Assembly: GCA_947497145.1 (NCBI GenBank)
Contig: CANMFQ010000004.1
Coordinates: 212,424 to 276,423 of the forward strand
Direction of reading: 5' to 3'
Length of the DNA stretch: 64,000 bases
DNA from: an uncultured Flavobacteriaceae bacterium
Lineage (GTDB): Bacteria > Bacteroidota > Bacteroidia > Flavobacteriales > Flavobacteriaceae
Both the position numbers and the translations under genes were made by a program. Below are positions 1 through 8,967 of this stretch, piece after piece. Positions within the stretch are counted from its first letter, which is position 1; each line of letters starts with the position of its first letter. A model generated the notes under the pieces. The model was not told the DNA's origin and made no database searches. It saw only the letters and a list, made by a program, of their open reading frames with translations.

Positions 1-488
1 GCAGCTTGTTCTTCAGCAAAAACCAAATCATGCTTGTTATAAACAATAACTTTTAGCTCGTGGGCTTTGTCATAAACTTCTCCAAAAGGGAGTTTGTTCT
101 TTTTGGGTGACAGGCAAATCCAATCCCAAATACCACTTAATTTATAGGCTCCAGAAGTTTCAATATGCGTTTTCAACCCTTTTTTATTTAGCGCTTGGGT
201 CAAAGGCTTCATATCCCACATTAAAGGTTCTCCACCAGTAATGACAATAGTATCAGAATATTTAGCTGCATTAGTCACAATGTGGTCTATGGCAGTTGGA
301 GGATGCAACTCAGCATTCCAGCTTTCTTTAACATCACACCAATGGCACCCTACATCACACCCACCTATTCGAATAAAATAAGCCGCTGTACCCTTATGAA
401 AACCTTCACCTTGAATGGTATAAAACTCTTCCATTAACGGAAGCATCAATCCCTTTTCTACAAGCCCTAAAACCTCACTATTAACCAT
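1..488 (-). CDS. queE: 7-carboxy-7-deazaguanine synthase QueE, C-terminus cut by window edge
   Basis: This is a radical SAM enzyme that converts 6-carboxytetrahydropterin to 7-carboxy-7-deazaguanine, in the cytoplasmic route to preQ0 and queuosine. About 162 residues are visible from an ATG at 488. The N-terminal stretch EEFYTIQGEG and the cluster Cys44-x3-Cys48-x2-Cys51 (read as GGCDVGCHWC) give the SAM iron-sulphur site. A TGGEP glycine-rich strand follows at about residue 84. The reading frame stays open to base 1, so the C-terminal part lies outside the window. It is divergent from the HerA-like gene. The family assignment is firm; only completeness is unknown. Confidence 0.93.
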   Translation of the reverse strand, partial: MVNSEVLGLVEKGLMLPLMEEFYTIQGEGFHKGTAAYFIRIGGCDVGCHWCDVKESWNAELHPPTAIDHIVTNAAKYSDTIVITGGEPLMWDMKPLTQALNKKGLKTHIETSGAYKLSGIWDWICLSPKKNKLPFGEVYDKAHELKVIVYNKHDLVFAEEQA

Positions 489-597
489 TATGCAAAGATA
501 GGTCGCTACTTAGTTTCAAACAAGCAGAAGCCCTATCTTCTTCCGTCTCCTTTTTTTACCTGATTATAATTTGGGGTTCACAATTACAAACAATATC

Positions 598-702
598 GTC
601 ACGTACACCCCCATAGTAGCAGCATATTGAATTCATCTGATTAGAAAAAACCCATGTCATTGAATACTAATTTTATGATAATCTTGTCACCTACACCCCT
701 AT
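598..702. repeat. Pair of 17-bp imperfect direct repeats between queE and the HerA-like gene
   Basis: GTCACGTACACCCCCAT at 598-614 and GTCACCTACACCCCTAT at 686-702 differ at two positions and start 88 bases apart. They lie in the 256-base divergent intergenic region. They may be binding sites for a regulator or simply a local duplication; the sequence alone does not decide. Confidence 0.45.
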
Positions 703-744
703 TAAACCATAAAATTCCATTATTTTTATCCCAAATTTTACCAA

Positions 745-2250
745 ATGAGTACTACAGAAGAATTCTTTTCGCACATTGAAAAAGGCTATACAACCAAAGG
801 AGATTTCATCACTATTGGCGCTGCTATGCTTGATGGCGAAGCCGTTACCAATGCACATGTAAAAATCCCGTTGAAGACCTTAAACCGTCACGGACTTATT
901 GCTGGCGCTACAGGAACAGGAAAAACAAAGACACTTCAAGTACTTGCAGAAAATTTATCGGAGAAGGGTATACCTGTTTTGCTGATGGATTTAAAAGGTG
1001 ATTTAAGTGGTATTGCACAACCTAGCCCAGGGCATCCTAAAATTGACGAACGTCATGCAAAAATTGGACTTCCTTTTGAGGCCAAGGGCTTTCCTGTAGA
1101 AATATTATCCTTATCAGAACAAGATGGGGTAAAATTAAGAGCTACAGTATCAGAATTTGGTCCTACCCTACTCTCACGTATTTTAGATCTTAGCGAAACG
1201 CAAGAAGGTATTGTTGCGGTGGTTTTTAAATATTGTGATGACAATAAACTTCCGCTGTTAGACCTAAAAGATTTCAAAAAAGTACTCCAATACGCCACTG
1301 GAGAAGGCAAAGCTGAATTCACCAAAGATTATGGGCGTATTTCAACAAGCTCTACAGGAACAATCCTCAGAAAAATCATAGAACTAGAACAACAAGGTGC
1401 TGATTTATTTTTTGGCGAAAAATCTTTCGAGGTTGATGATTTAACACGGATTGATGAAAATGGTAAAGGCTATATCAATATTATTCGCCTAACCGACATA
1501 CAAGATCGACCCAAATTATTTTCTACCTTCATGTTGAGTTTATTAGCGGAAATATACACTACTTTCCCTGAACAAGGAGACAGTGATCGCCCTGAGTTAA
1601 TTTTATTTATTGATGAAGCCCATCTTATTTTTAAAGAAGCTTCAAAAGCCTTGTTAGACCAAATTGAGAGCATTGTAAAACTAATTCGATCAAAAGGTAT
1701 TGGACTTTATTTTGTTACGCAAAACCCAACTGATGTACCCAATGAAGTATTGGCACAACTGGGTTTAAAAGTACAACACGCCCTTCGCGCTTTTACGGCT
1801 CGCGATAGAAAAGCTATAAAATTGACAGCTGAAAACTACCCCGAATCTGAATTTTACAACACCAAAGAAGTGCTCACCTCTTTAGGTATTGGGGAAGCCT
1901 TAGTTTCTGCTTTAGACGAAAAAGGAAGACCCACACCATTGGCTGCGACATTACTAAGAGCACCCATGAGCCGTATGGATGTGCTTACCGAAGGAGAATT
2001 AGATGCCGTAATTACAAAATCAAAACTGGTTCGTAAATATAGTGACGTTATAGATCGTGAAAGCGCTTATGAGATTCTCAATGAGAAAATTGAAAGCGCT
2101 GAAAAAGAAGCTGAAAAAGAGAAACAAAAACCAGCCCCAAGACGAACTACACGAAGAACTAGTACACGACAAAACCCTATTGTAAAAGTTTTAACCAGTG
2201 CTACCTTTATAAGAGGTGTACTGGGTATTTTGAAAAAAGTAATGCGATAA
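745..2250 (+). CDS. HerA-like ATPase, DUF853/YjgR family
   Basis: The 501-residue protein belongs to the FtsK/HerA branch of P-loop ATPases (DUF853, YjgR type). Its Walker A motif is GATGTGKT at residues 54-61. A Walker B strand (LILFIDEAH) sits near residue 290, followed by a conserved VTQNPTDVP block that in this family contains sensor residues. The C-terminal 60 residues are highly charged (Glu/Lys then Arg/Thr) and look disordered. Family members are cytoplasmic and usually treated as putative DNA-translocating ATPases, but YjgR has no proven substrate. It stands alone, divergent from queE. The ATG at 745 is the only start that precedes the N-terminal domain. Confidence 0.85.
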   Translation: MSTTEEFFSHIEKGYTTKGDFITIGAAMLDGEAVTNAHVKIPLKTLNRHGLIAGATGTGKTKTLQVLAENLSEKGIPVLLMDLKGDLSGIAQPSPGHPKIDERHAKIGLPFEAKGFPVEILSLSEQDGVKLRATVSEFGPTLLSRILDLSETQEGIVAVVFKYCDDNKLPLLDLKDFKKVLQYATGEGKAEFTKDYGRISTSSTGTILRKIIELEQQGADLFFGEKSFEVDDLTRIDENGKGYINIIRLTDIQDRPKLFSTFMLSLLAEIYTTFPEQGDSDRPELILFIDEAHLIFKEASKALLDQIESIVKLIRSKGIGLYFVTQNPTDVPNEVLAQLGLKVQHALRAFTARDRKAIKLTAENYPESEFYNTKEVLTSLGIGEALVSALDEKGRPTPLAATLLRAPMSRMDVLTEGELDAVITKSKLVRKYSDVIDRESAYEILNEKIESAEKEAEKEKQKPAPRRTTRRTSTRQNPIVKVLTSATFIRGVLGILKKVMR

Positions 2251-2380
2251 AACACATAGTATAGCTAATTAAACCGCGAGAAGAATACGTGCTAAAAACG
2301 GCTTCTTCATTAGGATGCTTTAGGCTCAAACGCAATCATTATCATCAAACAAATCAATTCGTTAACTTAAACTTATTCGT

Positions 2381-2935
2381 GTGAAAAACACCATTATAGC
2401 AATTTTAATTTGTGCCGCTTTTATATTGACACAATGTCAAGGAAACAAAGACAAAACATTTTTAATTACAAAAAACAGCATCGGAAGACTAGAAAAAACC
2501 AGCCTTGCAAGAGATTTAGCTGTTATTTTTGACCAAGATTCTATTGTTAAAGACTCAACCACAATAATAAGGGGTTTTGATGCAAAAAAAATAGACATTT
2601 ATGAAAAAGGAGGCAGCCACCTACTTACATTAACAACAAGTTCTGATAGTATTCCTACCATTGAAAACGTACGCATTCAAGACCCCAGATTTGAGACAGA
2701 AGAAGGCATTGGACTAAATAGTACTTTCAAAGACGTAAAAGAAAAATACACCATTAGTAAAATAGTTACGTCAATCAACAATGTTATTGTTTTTATAAAA
2801 GACAGTGATTTGTATTTTACTATAGATAAAAAAGAACTTCCTTCGAATGTCAAATACCGATCAGATGTTCAAATTGAAGAAGTACAAATACCCGACAATG
2901 CAAAATTGAAATATATGATGTTAGGATGGAAATAA
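2381..2935 (+). CDS. Hypothetical lipoprotein (DUF1131-like fold cannot be confirmed)
   Basis: The 184-residue protein begins with GTG. Its signal peptide has a Lys-Asn start, a hydrophobic core (TIIAILICAAFIL) and a lipobox LTQC around Cys19, so it should be a membrane-anchored lipoprotein. The mature part alternates short beta-like stretches with polar loops, with GIGLNSTFKDVKEKY near residue 108, a pattern also seen in small E. coli lipoproteins of the DUF1131 type. I do not recognise a specific family with confidence. It is followed after 31 bases by an alpha/beta hydrolase in the same direction, so co-transcription is possible. Confidence 0.75.
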   Translation: MKNTIIAILICAAFILTQCQGNKDKTFLITKNSIGRLEKTSLARDLAVIFDQDSIVKDSTTIIRGFDAKKIDIYEKGGSHLLTLTTSSDSIPTIENVRIQDPRFETEEGIGLNSTFKDVKEKYTISKIVTSINNVIVFIKDSDLYFTIDKKELPSNVKYRSDVQIEEVQIPDNAKLKYMMLGWK

Positions 2936-2966
2936 TGCACTACATCTTAATAGTACCAACTCACGT

Positions 2967-3797
2967 ATGTTAAAAAAGCTACTCGCAAAAATTTATGGAT
3001 TAGCACTCAATATACTCGCTTTTTTTTCAAAAAAAACAGCTGGAGAAAAAGCATTTTTGGTTTTTTGCACTGTACGCAAAGGGAGGGTGTTACCACATCA
3101 AACAGCTTTTTTAGACGCTGCTAAAAGTGAAGTACGCACAATTTTAGAGCATGACATACAAACCTATCATTGGCCAGGAAAAAAAGATACCGTTTTATTA
3201 ATACATGGCTGGGAGAGCAATGCTTATAGATGGCGCAAATTAATAGAAAAACTAAAGGCCGCAGAATTTAATATTATTGCTTTTGACGCGCCTGCTCATG
3301 GGTACTCATCGGGGAAGGTTTTACATGTACCCTTATATGAAAAAATAGTACAAGATCTAAGAACCACCTACCAACCTTCATTTATAATTGGTCATTCTGT
3401 GGGTGGCATGACCCTCATGTATCACCTGCATTTACATAAAGACGCTGACCTAAAAAAGGTTGTAACCATTGGAGCACCATCAGAATTTTATGAAATAATT
3501 AGCCATTACCAAACATTATTAGGCTTAAACCATAGGGTGATGTCTGCTCTTGAATTGTACATCAAAAACACCTTTGGGTTTGGTTTTAAAGCTTTTTCAA
3601 CCTCAAAATTTGCAAAAGAAAACACCAAAACAGGCTTGCTTTTACATGATAAATTAGATACCATCACGCCTTACCATTGTTCTGAACAAGTACATGCCAA
3701 TTGGAAAAACAGCACCTTAATAAGTACTGAAGGCTTAGGACACTCGATGCATCAAGATGAAATAAATAATAAAATTGTACAATTTTTAGAGTCCTAA
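2967..3797 (+). CDS. Alpha/beta hydrolase
   Basis: This 276-residue hydrolase has an oxyanion-hole motif LLIHGWES near residue 76, a nucleophile elbow GHSVGG near residue 143, and a C-terminal His in EGLGHSMHQDE near residue 258. A candidate acid residue is Asp in LLHDKLDTITPY. The first 25 residues include a hydrophobic stretch that may be a membrane anchor rather than a cleaved signal. Substrate cannot be deduced; an esterase or thioesterase role is plausible. It lies between a small lipoprotein and a VOC-domain protein, all on the same strand. Confidence 0.85.
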   Translation: MLKKLLAKIYGLALNILAFFSKKTAGEKAFLVFCTVRKGRVLPHQTAFLDAAKSEVRTILEHDIQTYHWPGKKDTVLLIHGWESNAYRWRKLIEKLKAAEFNIIAFDAPAHGYSSGKVLHVPLYEKIVQDLRTTYQPSFIIGHSVGGMTLMYHLHLHKDADLKKVVTIGAPSEFYEIISHYQTLLGLNHRVMSALELYIKNTFGFGFKAFSTSKFAKENTKTGLLLHDKLDTITPYHCSEQVHANWKNSTLISTEGLGHSMHQDEINNKIVQFLES

Positions 3798-3882
3798 GAA
3801 AGCGGTAATTTAGTGAAGTAATTACGTGCTCTTTTAGCAGTAGTTTTTCAAATTAAAATTAATCTGAATTAAAAAATAAAAG

Positions 3883-4308
3883 ATGTCTAACATAACACCC
3901 TTTCATATTGCTATACCAGTTCATAATCTTGCCGAATGCAGAAAATTTTACCGTGATGTTTTAAACTGCGAAGAAGGTCGTAGTAGCGACCATTGGGTAG
4001 ACTTTAATTTATTTGGGCACCAATTGGTTATTCACTACAAACCAAAAAAAACTACTGAAGATTTGCATCACAACCCTGTAGATGGGCATGATGTACCTGT
4101 GCCGCACTATGGTGTTGTACTTCCTTGGGATACTTTTCAATCTTTTGCAGCCACACTAAAAACGAAAGGAGTTTCATTTGTAATAGCACCATATATTCGT
4201 TTCGAAGGACAGGTAGGCGAGCAAGCCACCATGTTCTTTTTAGACCCTGCTGGCAATGCACTAGAGTTTAAATCATTTAAAGACATGACTCAGCTATTTG
4301 CCAAGTAA
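3883..4308 (+). CDS. VOC-superfamily (glyoxalase/dioxygenase-like) protein
   Basis: The 141-residue protein is a two-module beta-alpha-beta-beta-beta VOC protein. It opens with [25 protein letters not shown], the typical metal-His strand and helix. It has a second His in GHQLVIHY and closes with [15 protein letters not shown], whose Glu usually serves as metal ligand. The length fits a one-chain VOC enzyme that dimerises. The reaction is not predictable; glyoxalase I, extradiol dioxygenase and fosfomycin-resistance-like folds share this pattern. Cytoplasmic: no signal peptide is seen. Confidence 0.85.
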   Translation: MSNITPFHIAIPVHNLAECRKFYRDVLNCEEGRSSDHWVDFNLFGHQLVIHYKPKKTTEDLHHNPVDGHDVPVPHYGVVLPWDTFQSFAATLKTKGVSFVIAPYIRFEGQVGEQATMFFLDPAGNALEFKSFKDMTQLFAK

Positions 4309-4358
4309 TAATATCAGCAAAAAACCTACTAAACACACTCTTACTTTAAAACAGCTCC

Positions 4359-5330
4359 TTATTGCGACCAAGCTGTTGGTATTCTATCCCAGCGGTGAGC
4401 TCGTAGTTTTTGATGTATTGTATTAGTCAAGCCTTTACCGTCGCTCACAGCCGTATTTGCTAAAACATTTCTTTCTTTACGCATTCCGGGTATTACTGTA
4501 CTTACGGTTTTATTCGTCAAAATAAAACGCAATGCCATTTCGGCCATCGTCATGCCTTCTGGCACCAAAGGGCGTAAAGCATCGGCATGTGCCACACTAG
4601 CATTCAAATTCTCAGGCACAAAATAGGTGCCACGCCAATCGCCTTCAGGGAACGTGGTTTCTTTAGTTATATTTCCTGTTAAAGTACCTTCATCAAATGG
4701 CACTCTTGCAATAACACCAATATTCAGTTTTTCACACAACGGAAACAAAACATCCTCTGGGTTTTGATCAAAAATATTATAAATAACCTGTACAGCATCA
4801 AGCATACCAGTCTTCAATGCTTCTATTCCATTTTCTGGCTCCCATCTATTTACACTTATTCCCATAGCAGCAATCTTACCCGACGTTTTTAAATCTTCAA
4901 TAGCACGCTGCCACTCTTCACGGTGACTCCATCCATCATCCCAGGTATGAAACTGCATCAAATCAAGCTGCTCTAATCCTAAATTTTTAAGTGTTTTTTC
5001 TGTATAAGTTTTAATATGTGCCGTTGGATATGACTCCTCAAAAGTATATTCAGGTTTTGCCGGCCACTGAAAATTTTTAGGAGGTATTTTACTAGCCGTG
5101 TACAATTTTTTCAACGGATGCCTTCTTACCAAGGCACCCAACAATTTTTCACTATGACCTTCACCATAACCCCAGGCCGTATCAAAAAATGTAACACCCC
5201 TTTCAACAGCAAGATCCAAACTCTTTGCTGATTGAATGTCGCTACTCTCCGTCCAACCAGCCATTCCCCACATGCCATATCCTACCTCACTTACTTGCCA
5301 ATTTGTTTTACCAAAATTTCTATACTGCAT
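4359..5330 (-). CDS. Aldo/keto reductase
   Basis: This 323-residue NADPH-dependent aldo/keto reductase shows the tetrad region FFDTAWGYGEGHSEKLLG (Asp50 and Tyr55), a Lys in TASKIPP, and a His in LMQFHTWDD. The C-terminal half contains the cofactor segment IPGMRKERNVLANT. It resembles the YajO/YhdN-type reductases that act on sugars and small carbonyls. It starts 35 bases after the end of the upstream esterase gene and probably shares its transcript. The natural substrate is unknown. Confidence 0.9.
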   Translation of the reverse strand: MQYRNFGKTNWQVSEVGYGMWGMAGWTESSDIQSAKSLDLAVERGVTFFDTAWGYGEGHSEKLLGALVRRHPLKKLYTASKIPPKNFQWPAKPEYTFEESYPTAHIKTYTEKTLKNLGLEQLDLMQFHTWDDGWSHREEWQRAIEDLKTSGKIAAMGISVNRWEPENGIEALKTGMLDAVQVIYNIFDQNPEDVLFPLCEKLNIGVIARVPFDEGTLTGNITKETTFPEGDWRGTYFVPENLNASVAHADALRPLVPEGMTMAEMALRFILTNKTVSTVIPGMRKERNVLANTAVSDGKGLTNTIHQKLRAHRWDRIPTAWSQ

Positions 5331-5365
5331 TTTTTTATTCTTTATTAATGGTGATTTTTACCTTA

Positions 5366-6223
5366 TTAATGTTGATGAAAGGCATCTGAAACAAAACCTA
5401 ACACATCAGGTAATGCATCGCGCCAATAGGTCCAACGGTGACCGCCATCACGCACTCTATATTCATGAGGAATTTCTTTTTTTCGCATGGCTATGTGCAC
5501 CAAACTATTTCCTTCGTAAAGAAAATCATCATCACCGCAATCAATATACCAGCGTACAGACTTCACATCATCAATCGAAACCGTTTTCAATAATTCTAAA
5601 GCACTATGTTGTTTAAAATATTCATTTATTTCTGCTTGTGAATATGTTACATCGCTTTTTTTCAAACGTTCTTTTAAAGCCGCAATGGTAAGCGGACCAA
5701 CATAAGCACTCAACGGGCAGGCCGATGAAAATAATTCAGGATGATGCAAAGCATACATAAAAGATCCTCCTCCACCCATAGATAAACCAGCAACCGCGCG
5801 GTATCTTTTTTCTGATTTTATACGATATTTTTGTTCTACATAAGGCATAAATTCTTCAAAAAAGAAATCTTCATACCGCCAATCAGCACCTTGATTAAAA
5901 TACCCCATTTTTCCCGTATCGGCATCAGGCATTATAATAATCATTGCCGTAGCATTACCCGCTTTTATCTCACGGTCGGTTATCTGCAAAACCTCACCAA
6001 ATTGCACCCAACCTGTTTGATCATCGGTAGCGCCATGCAATAAATACAATACAGGGTAACTACGTGCTGAGGTCTCATAATCTGGCGGCAAATACACTGC
6101 ATACTTACGCTCACCTTTTAAAATTTTGCTCGTCATGGTCAGTTCATCATAAACTTTACCTGTTTGTGCAAAAGACGCGGCAATTAGAAAACATAAAATA
6201 CAAGTACTAATTATTTTTTTCAT
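5366..6223 (-). CDS. Secreted esterase, feruloyl-esterase (esterase D/XynZ) fold
   Basis: The 285-residue enzyme has a signal peptide MKKIISTCILCFLIAASFA before QTGKVYD, so it is exported. I chose the ATG at 6223 because it sits exactly at that signal peptide; the frame stays open 16 codons further upstream without a plausible leader. The catalytic Ser148 is in GLSMGGGG, the acid is likely in DCGDDDF, and the His is in GGHRWTYW near the C-terminus. An oxyanion loop YLLHGATDD is near residue 62. This fold includes carbohydrate acetyl and feruloyl esterases (CE1-like), so polysaccharide de-esterification is plausible but not shown. An operon with the aldo/keto reductase is likely. Confidence 0.85.
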   Translation of the reverse strand: MKKIISTCILCFLIAASFAQTGKVYDELTMTSKILKGERKYAVYLPPDYETSARSYPVLYLLHGATDDQTGWVQFGEVLQITDREIKAGNATAMIIIMPDADTGKMGYFNQGADWRYEDFFFEEFMPYVEQKYRIKSEKRYRAVAGLSMGGGGSFMYALHHPELFSSACPLSAYVGPLTIAALKERLKKSDVTYSQAEINEYFKQHSALELLKTVSIDDVKSVRWYIDCGDDDFLYEGNSLVHIAMRKKEIPHEYRVRDGGHRWTYWRDALPDVLGFVSDAFHQH

Positions 6224-6407
6224 GGTTTTAAGGATATAGTTGGAATAAATAGAACAGCCACAAGATAACAAAAGAAGCTTATATTTACAGTCTTAAATAT
6301 GAAGTCTTCATACATAAACTGGGCTCAAAAAATAGCATCACCCCCACTACCGTAATAAGCAGACCAAAATGAATCAACAGGGCACGCATATAAAATTTGC
6401 AAAGTCA

Positions 6408-6437
6408 TTGTTAATTTCAATAATTGAAGTATATTTG
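6408..6437 (+). promoter_or_regulatory. Promoter of rpsP-rimM
   Basis: TTG at 6408-6410, a 19-base spacer and TATATTTG at 6430-6437 match the Bacteroidota housekeeping consensus TTG-N17-20-TAnnTTTG. Transcription should begin about 6440-6444, giving a leader of about 65 bases before the rpsP ATG. Confidence 0.75.
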
Positions 6438-6508
6438 CACCCCTTTTAGGGACAAAAGTTTAAAATGAATTAATAATCAGGGTCGGGCACCCTACAAATT
6501 AATGTGAT

Positions 6509-7048
6509 ATGCCAGTTAAAATTAGATTACAGAGACACGGAAAAAAAGGAAAACCATTTTATTGGATCGTTGCAGCAGATGCACGTGCTAAAAGAGATGG
6601 TAAATTCTTAGAAAAATTAGGCATCTACAATCCTAACACCAACCCAGCTACAATTGACTTAAAATTAGATAACGCCGTACAATGGTTACAGAATGGTGCT
6701 CAACCAACTGATACCGCAAGAGCGATTTTATCATACAAAGGTGTTTTATTAAAGCATCACTTACTAGGTGGGCTTCGCAAAGGCGCTTTAACCGAAGAGC
6801 AAGTTGAAGAAAAATTCAATGCGTGGTTAGAAGAAAAAGAAAAAACAGTTGCTGCTAAAGTAGGTGGATTAGACAAAGCTAAAGCCGAAGCTAGAGCTGC
6901 TGCTTTAAAAGCTGAAAAAGAAGTTAATGACAAACGTGCATTAGCTGCTGCTGAGGCTGCATTGCCAGAAGCTGCTGAAGGTGAAGCTGCTGCGGAAGCG
7001 ACTACTGAAGAAGCTCCTGCTACCGAAGCATCTACAGAAAAAGAATAA
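6509..7048 (+). CDS. rpsP: 30S ribosomal protein S16 with long C-terminal extension
   Basis: Residues 1-80 match ribosomal protein S16: [19 protein letters not shown], then [25 protein letters not shown]16 binds 16S rRNA and helps assemble the 30S body. In many bacteria the protein is about 80-90 residues; here it is 179. The extra half is an Ala/Glu/Lys-rich helical tail ending in repeated [12 protein letters not shown] units, as seen in other Bacteroidota. The gene is followed 15 bases later by rimM, the expected order, and has a clear promoter. Confidence 0.97.
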   Translation: MPVKIRLQRHGKKGKPFYWIVAADARAKRDGKFLEKLGIYNPNTNPATIDLKLDNAVQWLQNGAQPTDTARAILSYKGVLLKHHLLGGLRKGALTEEQVEEKFNAWLEEKEKTVAAKVGGLDKAKAEARAAALKAEKEVNDKRALAAAEAALPEAAEGEAAAEATTEEAPATEASTEKE

Positions 7049-7063
7049 TAAACTATAGAAGCG

Positions 7064-7591
7064 ATGCGAAAGGAAGACTGTTTCTACCTAGGCAAAATCG
7101 TTTCTAAATATAGTTTCAAGGGTGAGGTACTTGTAAAAATAGATACCGACGAACCTGAATTATACGATAATATGGAATCAGTTTTTGTTGCCTTGCGCAA
7201 TAATCTGGTTCCATTTTTTATTCGTAAATGCCGCCTGCATAAATCTGCTTTATTACGTATTGACTTTGAAGATGTAACCTCAGAAGATGATGCTGATAAA
7301 ATCATAGGATCCGAATTATACCTTCCCCTTTCCTTTTTACCCAAGCTAACAGGAAATAAGTTCTATTTTCATGAAGTAATTGGCTTTACTGTTATCGATG
7401 AAGCACATGGCAACATTGGCAATATTCAAAGCGTAAACGATACCACCTCTCAAGCATTATTTGAAATCTTGAAAGGTGATAAAGAATTATTGATTCCTAT
7501 CAATGACGATATTATCACCCGCGTTGATCGAGAAAATAAAACCATCCACGTACGTACACCAGAAGGTTTGGTTGATTTATATCTATCATAG
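7064..7591 (+). CDS. rimM: 16S rRNA processing protein RimM
   Basis: RimM is a 30S maturation factor that binds S19 and assists 16S rRNA processing. The 175-residue protein starts MRKEDCFYLGKIVSKYSFKGEVLVKI, the usual N-terminal beta-barrel entry (GxIxxxxGxKGEV). Its C-terminal PRC-barrel includes FHEVIGFTVIDE and a final LIPINDDIITRVDRENKTIHV, close to the conserved PF-x-D-x-V block. The length is normal. It lies 15 bases after rpsP in one operon. The next gene is convergent and ends seven bases beyond. Confidence 0.96.
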   Translation: MRKEDCFYLGKIVSKYSFKGEVLVKIDTDEPELYDNMESVFVALRNNLVPFFIRKCRLHKSALLRIDFEDVTSEDDADKIIGSELYLPLSFLPKLTGNKFYFHEVIGFTVIDEAHGNIGNIQSVNDTTSQALFEILKGDKELLIPINDDIITRVDRENKTIHVRTPEGLVDLYLS

Positions 7592-7598
7592 GATAGTT

Positions 7599-8645
7599 TT
7601 ATTTCAATGCTTTTTCACAAAACGCCAAGCACTTTTTAACTTCTTCAACTGCATTAGAACCTTTAGGAACTTCATACTCCAATTCTATAGTACCCGGATG
7701 TGTGTATTTATTATTTCGCATTAATTGCAGTGCTTGAGCAATGGGTGTATCGCCTTGACCCCATGCTAAATTACCTTTACCATTTTCTGGTGTTTGCCTA
7801 TCCTTTAAATGCATACTTTTTATACGGTCATGCTTTGCAATGATTATTTCTAATGGTTTAGAATTACCAGCCGCCACATAATGCCCCAAATCGAGATTTA
7901 AAGCATTGTAATTTGATTGTTGCAAAGCCGTATCCCATAAGGTTGGCGTCTGCTGTTCATGCCCGTGGTAGCCAACATAAATACTATTCTTTTTGGCTAA
8001 AGCGCCTAATCTTTGAGTGTGCTTATCATCACTAGGGTGCTCTACAGTAACATGGCTAGCTCCCAACAACTTACCTGCCTTCATTCCCCATTCAATATCA
8101 GCATCAGTATTGTCTTTCCCAAATGTATTTCTTGGTTTAAAAGCATAAATATTCACCCCAGCATCATTATACATTTTTCTGAATTTAGTAAACTTATCCA
8201 TAGACATTGATGCACGCCAATCGGCTACCTTTTTGTTGTATGCCAGTTGCGCTTCCTGCAATGCTGCCAATTCCTTTTCCTCATCTTCAGTAAGCTGTCC
8301 ATCACGTTTTTTGCGTCCCAAAGTATAGAAAGTCTTCATATCAACTGTACTTTTTGGTTTTCCAGCAAAATTCTCTGCGGGGTCTCCTATCAATTCTATA
8401 GCGTTAATACCACAGTCTAACACATACTTTAACGTAGCCTCAGCACTTTGATCTTCCATACTTCTAAACGAATAGGTAATCACCCCAATCTGCACGCCAT
8501 TAAAAACAGAATTTGGCTTTTTGTAATGTTTAAGTATAGCTGGAGCTCCAAAAAGTGAAGGCCCTATAAGAGCAGTGCCAGCTGCTGCAACTGCTGATTT
8601 TTGAATAAATTTTCGTCTATTAAAATGCGTGTCTTTTTTTTTCAT
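7599..8645 (-). CDS. Tat-exported sugar phosphate isomerase/epimerase-like (TIM-barrel, AP-endonuclease-2 fold) protein
   Basis: The 348-residue protein begins MKKKDTHFNRRKFIQKSAV. The twin Arg10-Arg11 before a hydrophobic segment is a Tat export signal. The ATG at 8645 was chosen because it places this signal at the N-terminus; a longer open frame adds 20 unlikely residues. The body is a xylose-isomerase-like TIM barrel (PF01261) with candidate metal ligands in VTVEHPSDD, YVGYHGHEQ, NLDLGHY and TIELEYE. Related Tat-tagged proteins in Bacteroidota occur with sugar oxidoreductases and PF06439 hydrolases. It is divergent from a sulfatase, and both products are predicted outside the cytoplasm. 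The substrate is unknown. Confidence 0.82.
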   Translation of the reverse strand: MKKKDTHFNRRKFIQKSAVAAAGTALIGPSLFGAPAILKHYKKPNSVFNGVQIGVITYSFRSMEDQSAEATLKYVLDCGINAIELIGDPAENFAGKPKSTVDMKTFYTLGRKKRDGQLTEDEEKELAALQEAQLAYNKKVADWRASMSMDKFTKFRKMYNDAGVNIYAFKPRNTFGKDNTDADIEWGMKAGKLLGASHVTVEHPSDDKHTQRLGALAKKNSIYVGYHGHEQQTPTLWDTALQQSNYNALNLDLGHYVAAGNSKPLEIIIAKHDRIKSMHLKDRQTPENGKGNLAWGQGDTPIAQALQLMRNNKYTHPGTIELEYEVPKGSNAVEEVKKCLAFCEKALK

Positions 8646-8752
8646 GGAACAGCTTGTTTTTGGATTTTTAAATTTAAAGAAAGGTAATTTACAATTTTTA
8701 TGCATTCAAGTCGTATTCATCTTCATTTTTTATGGCAATGCACAGCCTCGTT

Positions 8753-8870
8753 AAGAAACAAGAAATAGGAGTAAAAAAATGGCTTTGTTCTTGTTTCTTC
8801 ATAGAAAGTGGTCTTTATAATACAACATATTAGTTTGTAACTGGCAGTTAGATGACATTAATTGAAAAAT
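8753..8870 (+). repeat. Dispersed intergenic repeat, copy A
   Basis: About 118 bases here align by eye with 33144-33267, in the same orientation. Shared blocks are a GAAACAAgAA-type start, TGGTCTTTATA, and TGGCAGTTAGATGACAT followed by ATT(g/a)AAAAATCT. This copy carries a perfect 12-bp inverted repeat, AAGAAACAAGAA (8753-8764) and TTCTTGTTTCTT (8788-8799). It lies between divergent genes and has no reading frame of note. Confidence 0.65.
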
Positions 8871-8967
8871 CTATTATGTGTTAAAATGCACTAATTGCAA
8901 CTTCAATCCTAAAAATTTAAAGGAGTTCTGTATCTTTATCTTTCGATTGCAATTCAACAACCCAACT

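Noticed and set aside
2358..2368. TTCGTTAACTT upstream of the small lipoprotein gene, resembling half of the LacI-type operator
   Set aside because: Only one half matches and the gene has no link to the locus.
5236..5616. Plus-strand open frame of 126 codons inside the reductase/esterase genes
   Set aside because: It is antisense to two clear genes, and its residue composition (Cys/His/Tyr-rich) is that of a shadow frame.
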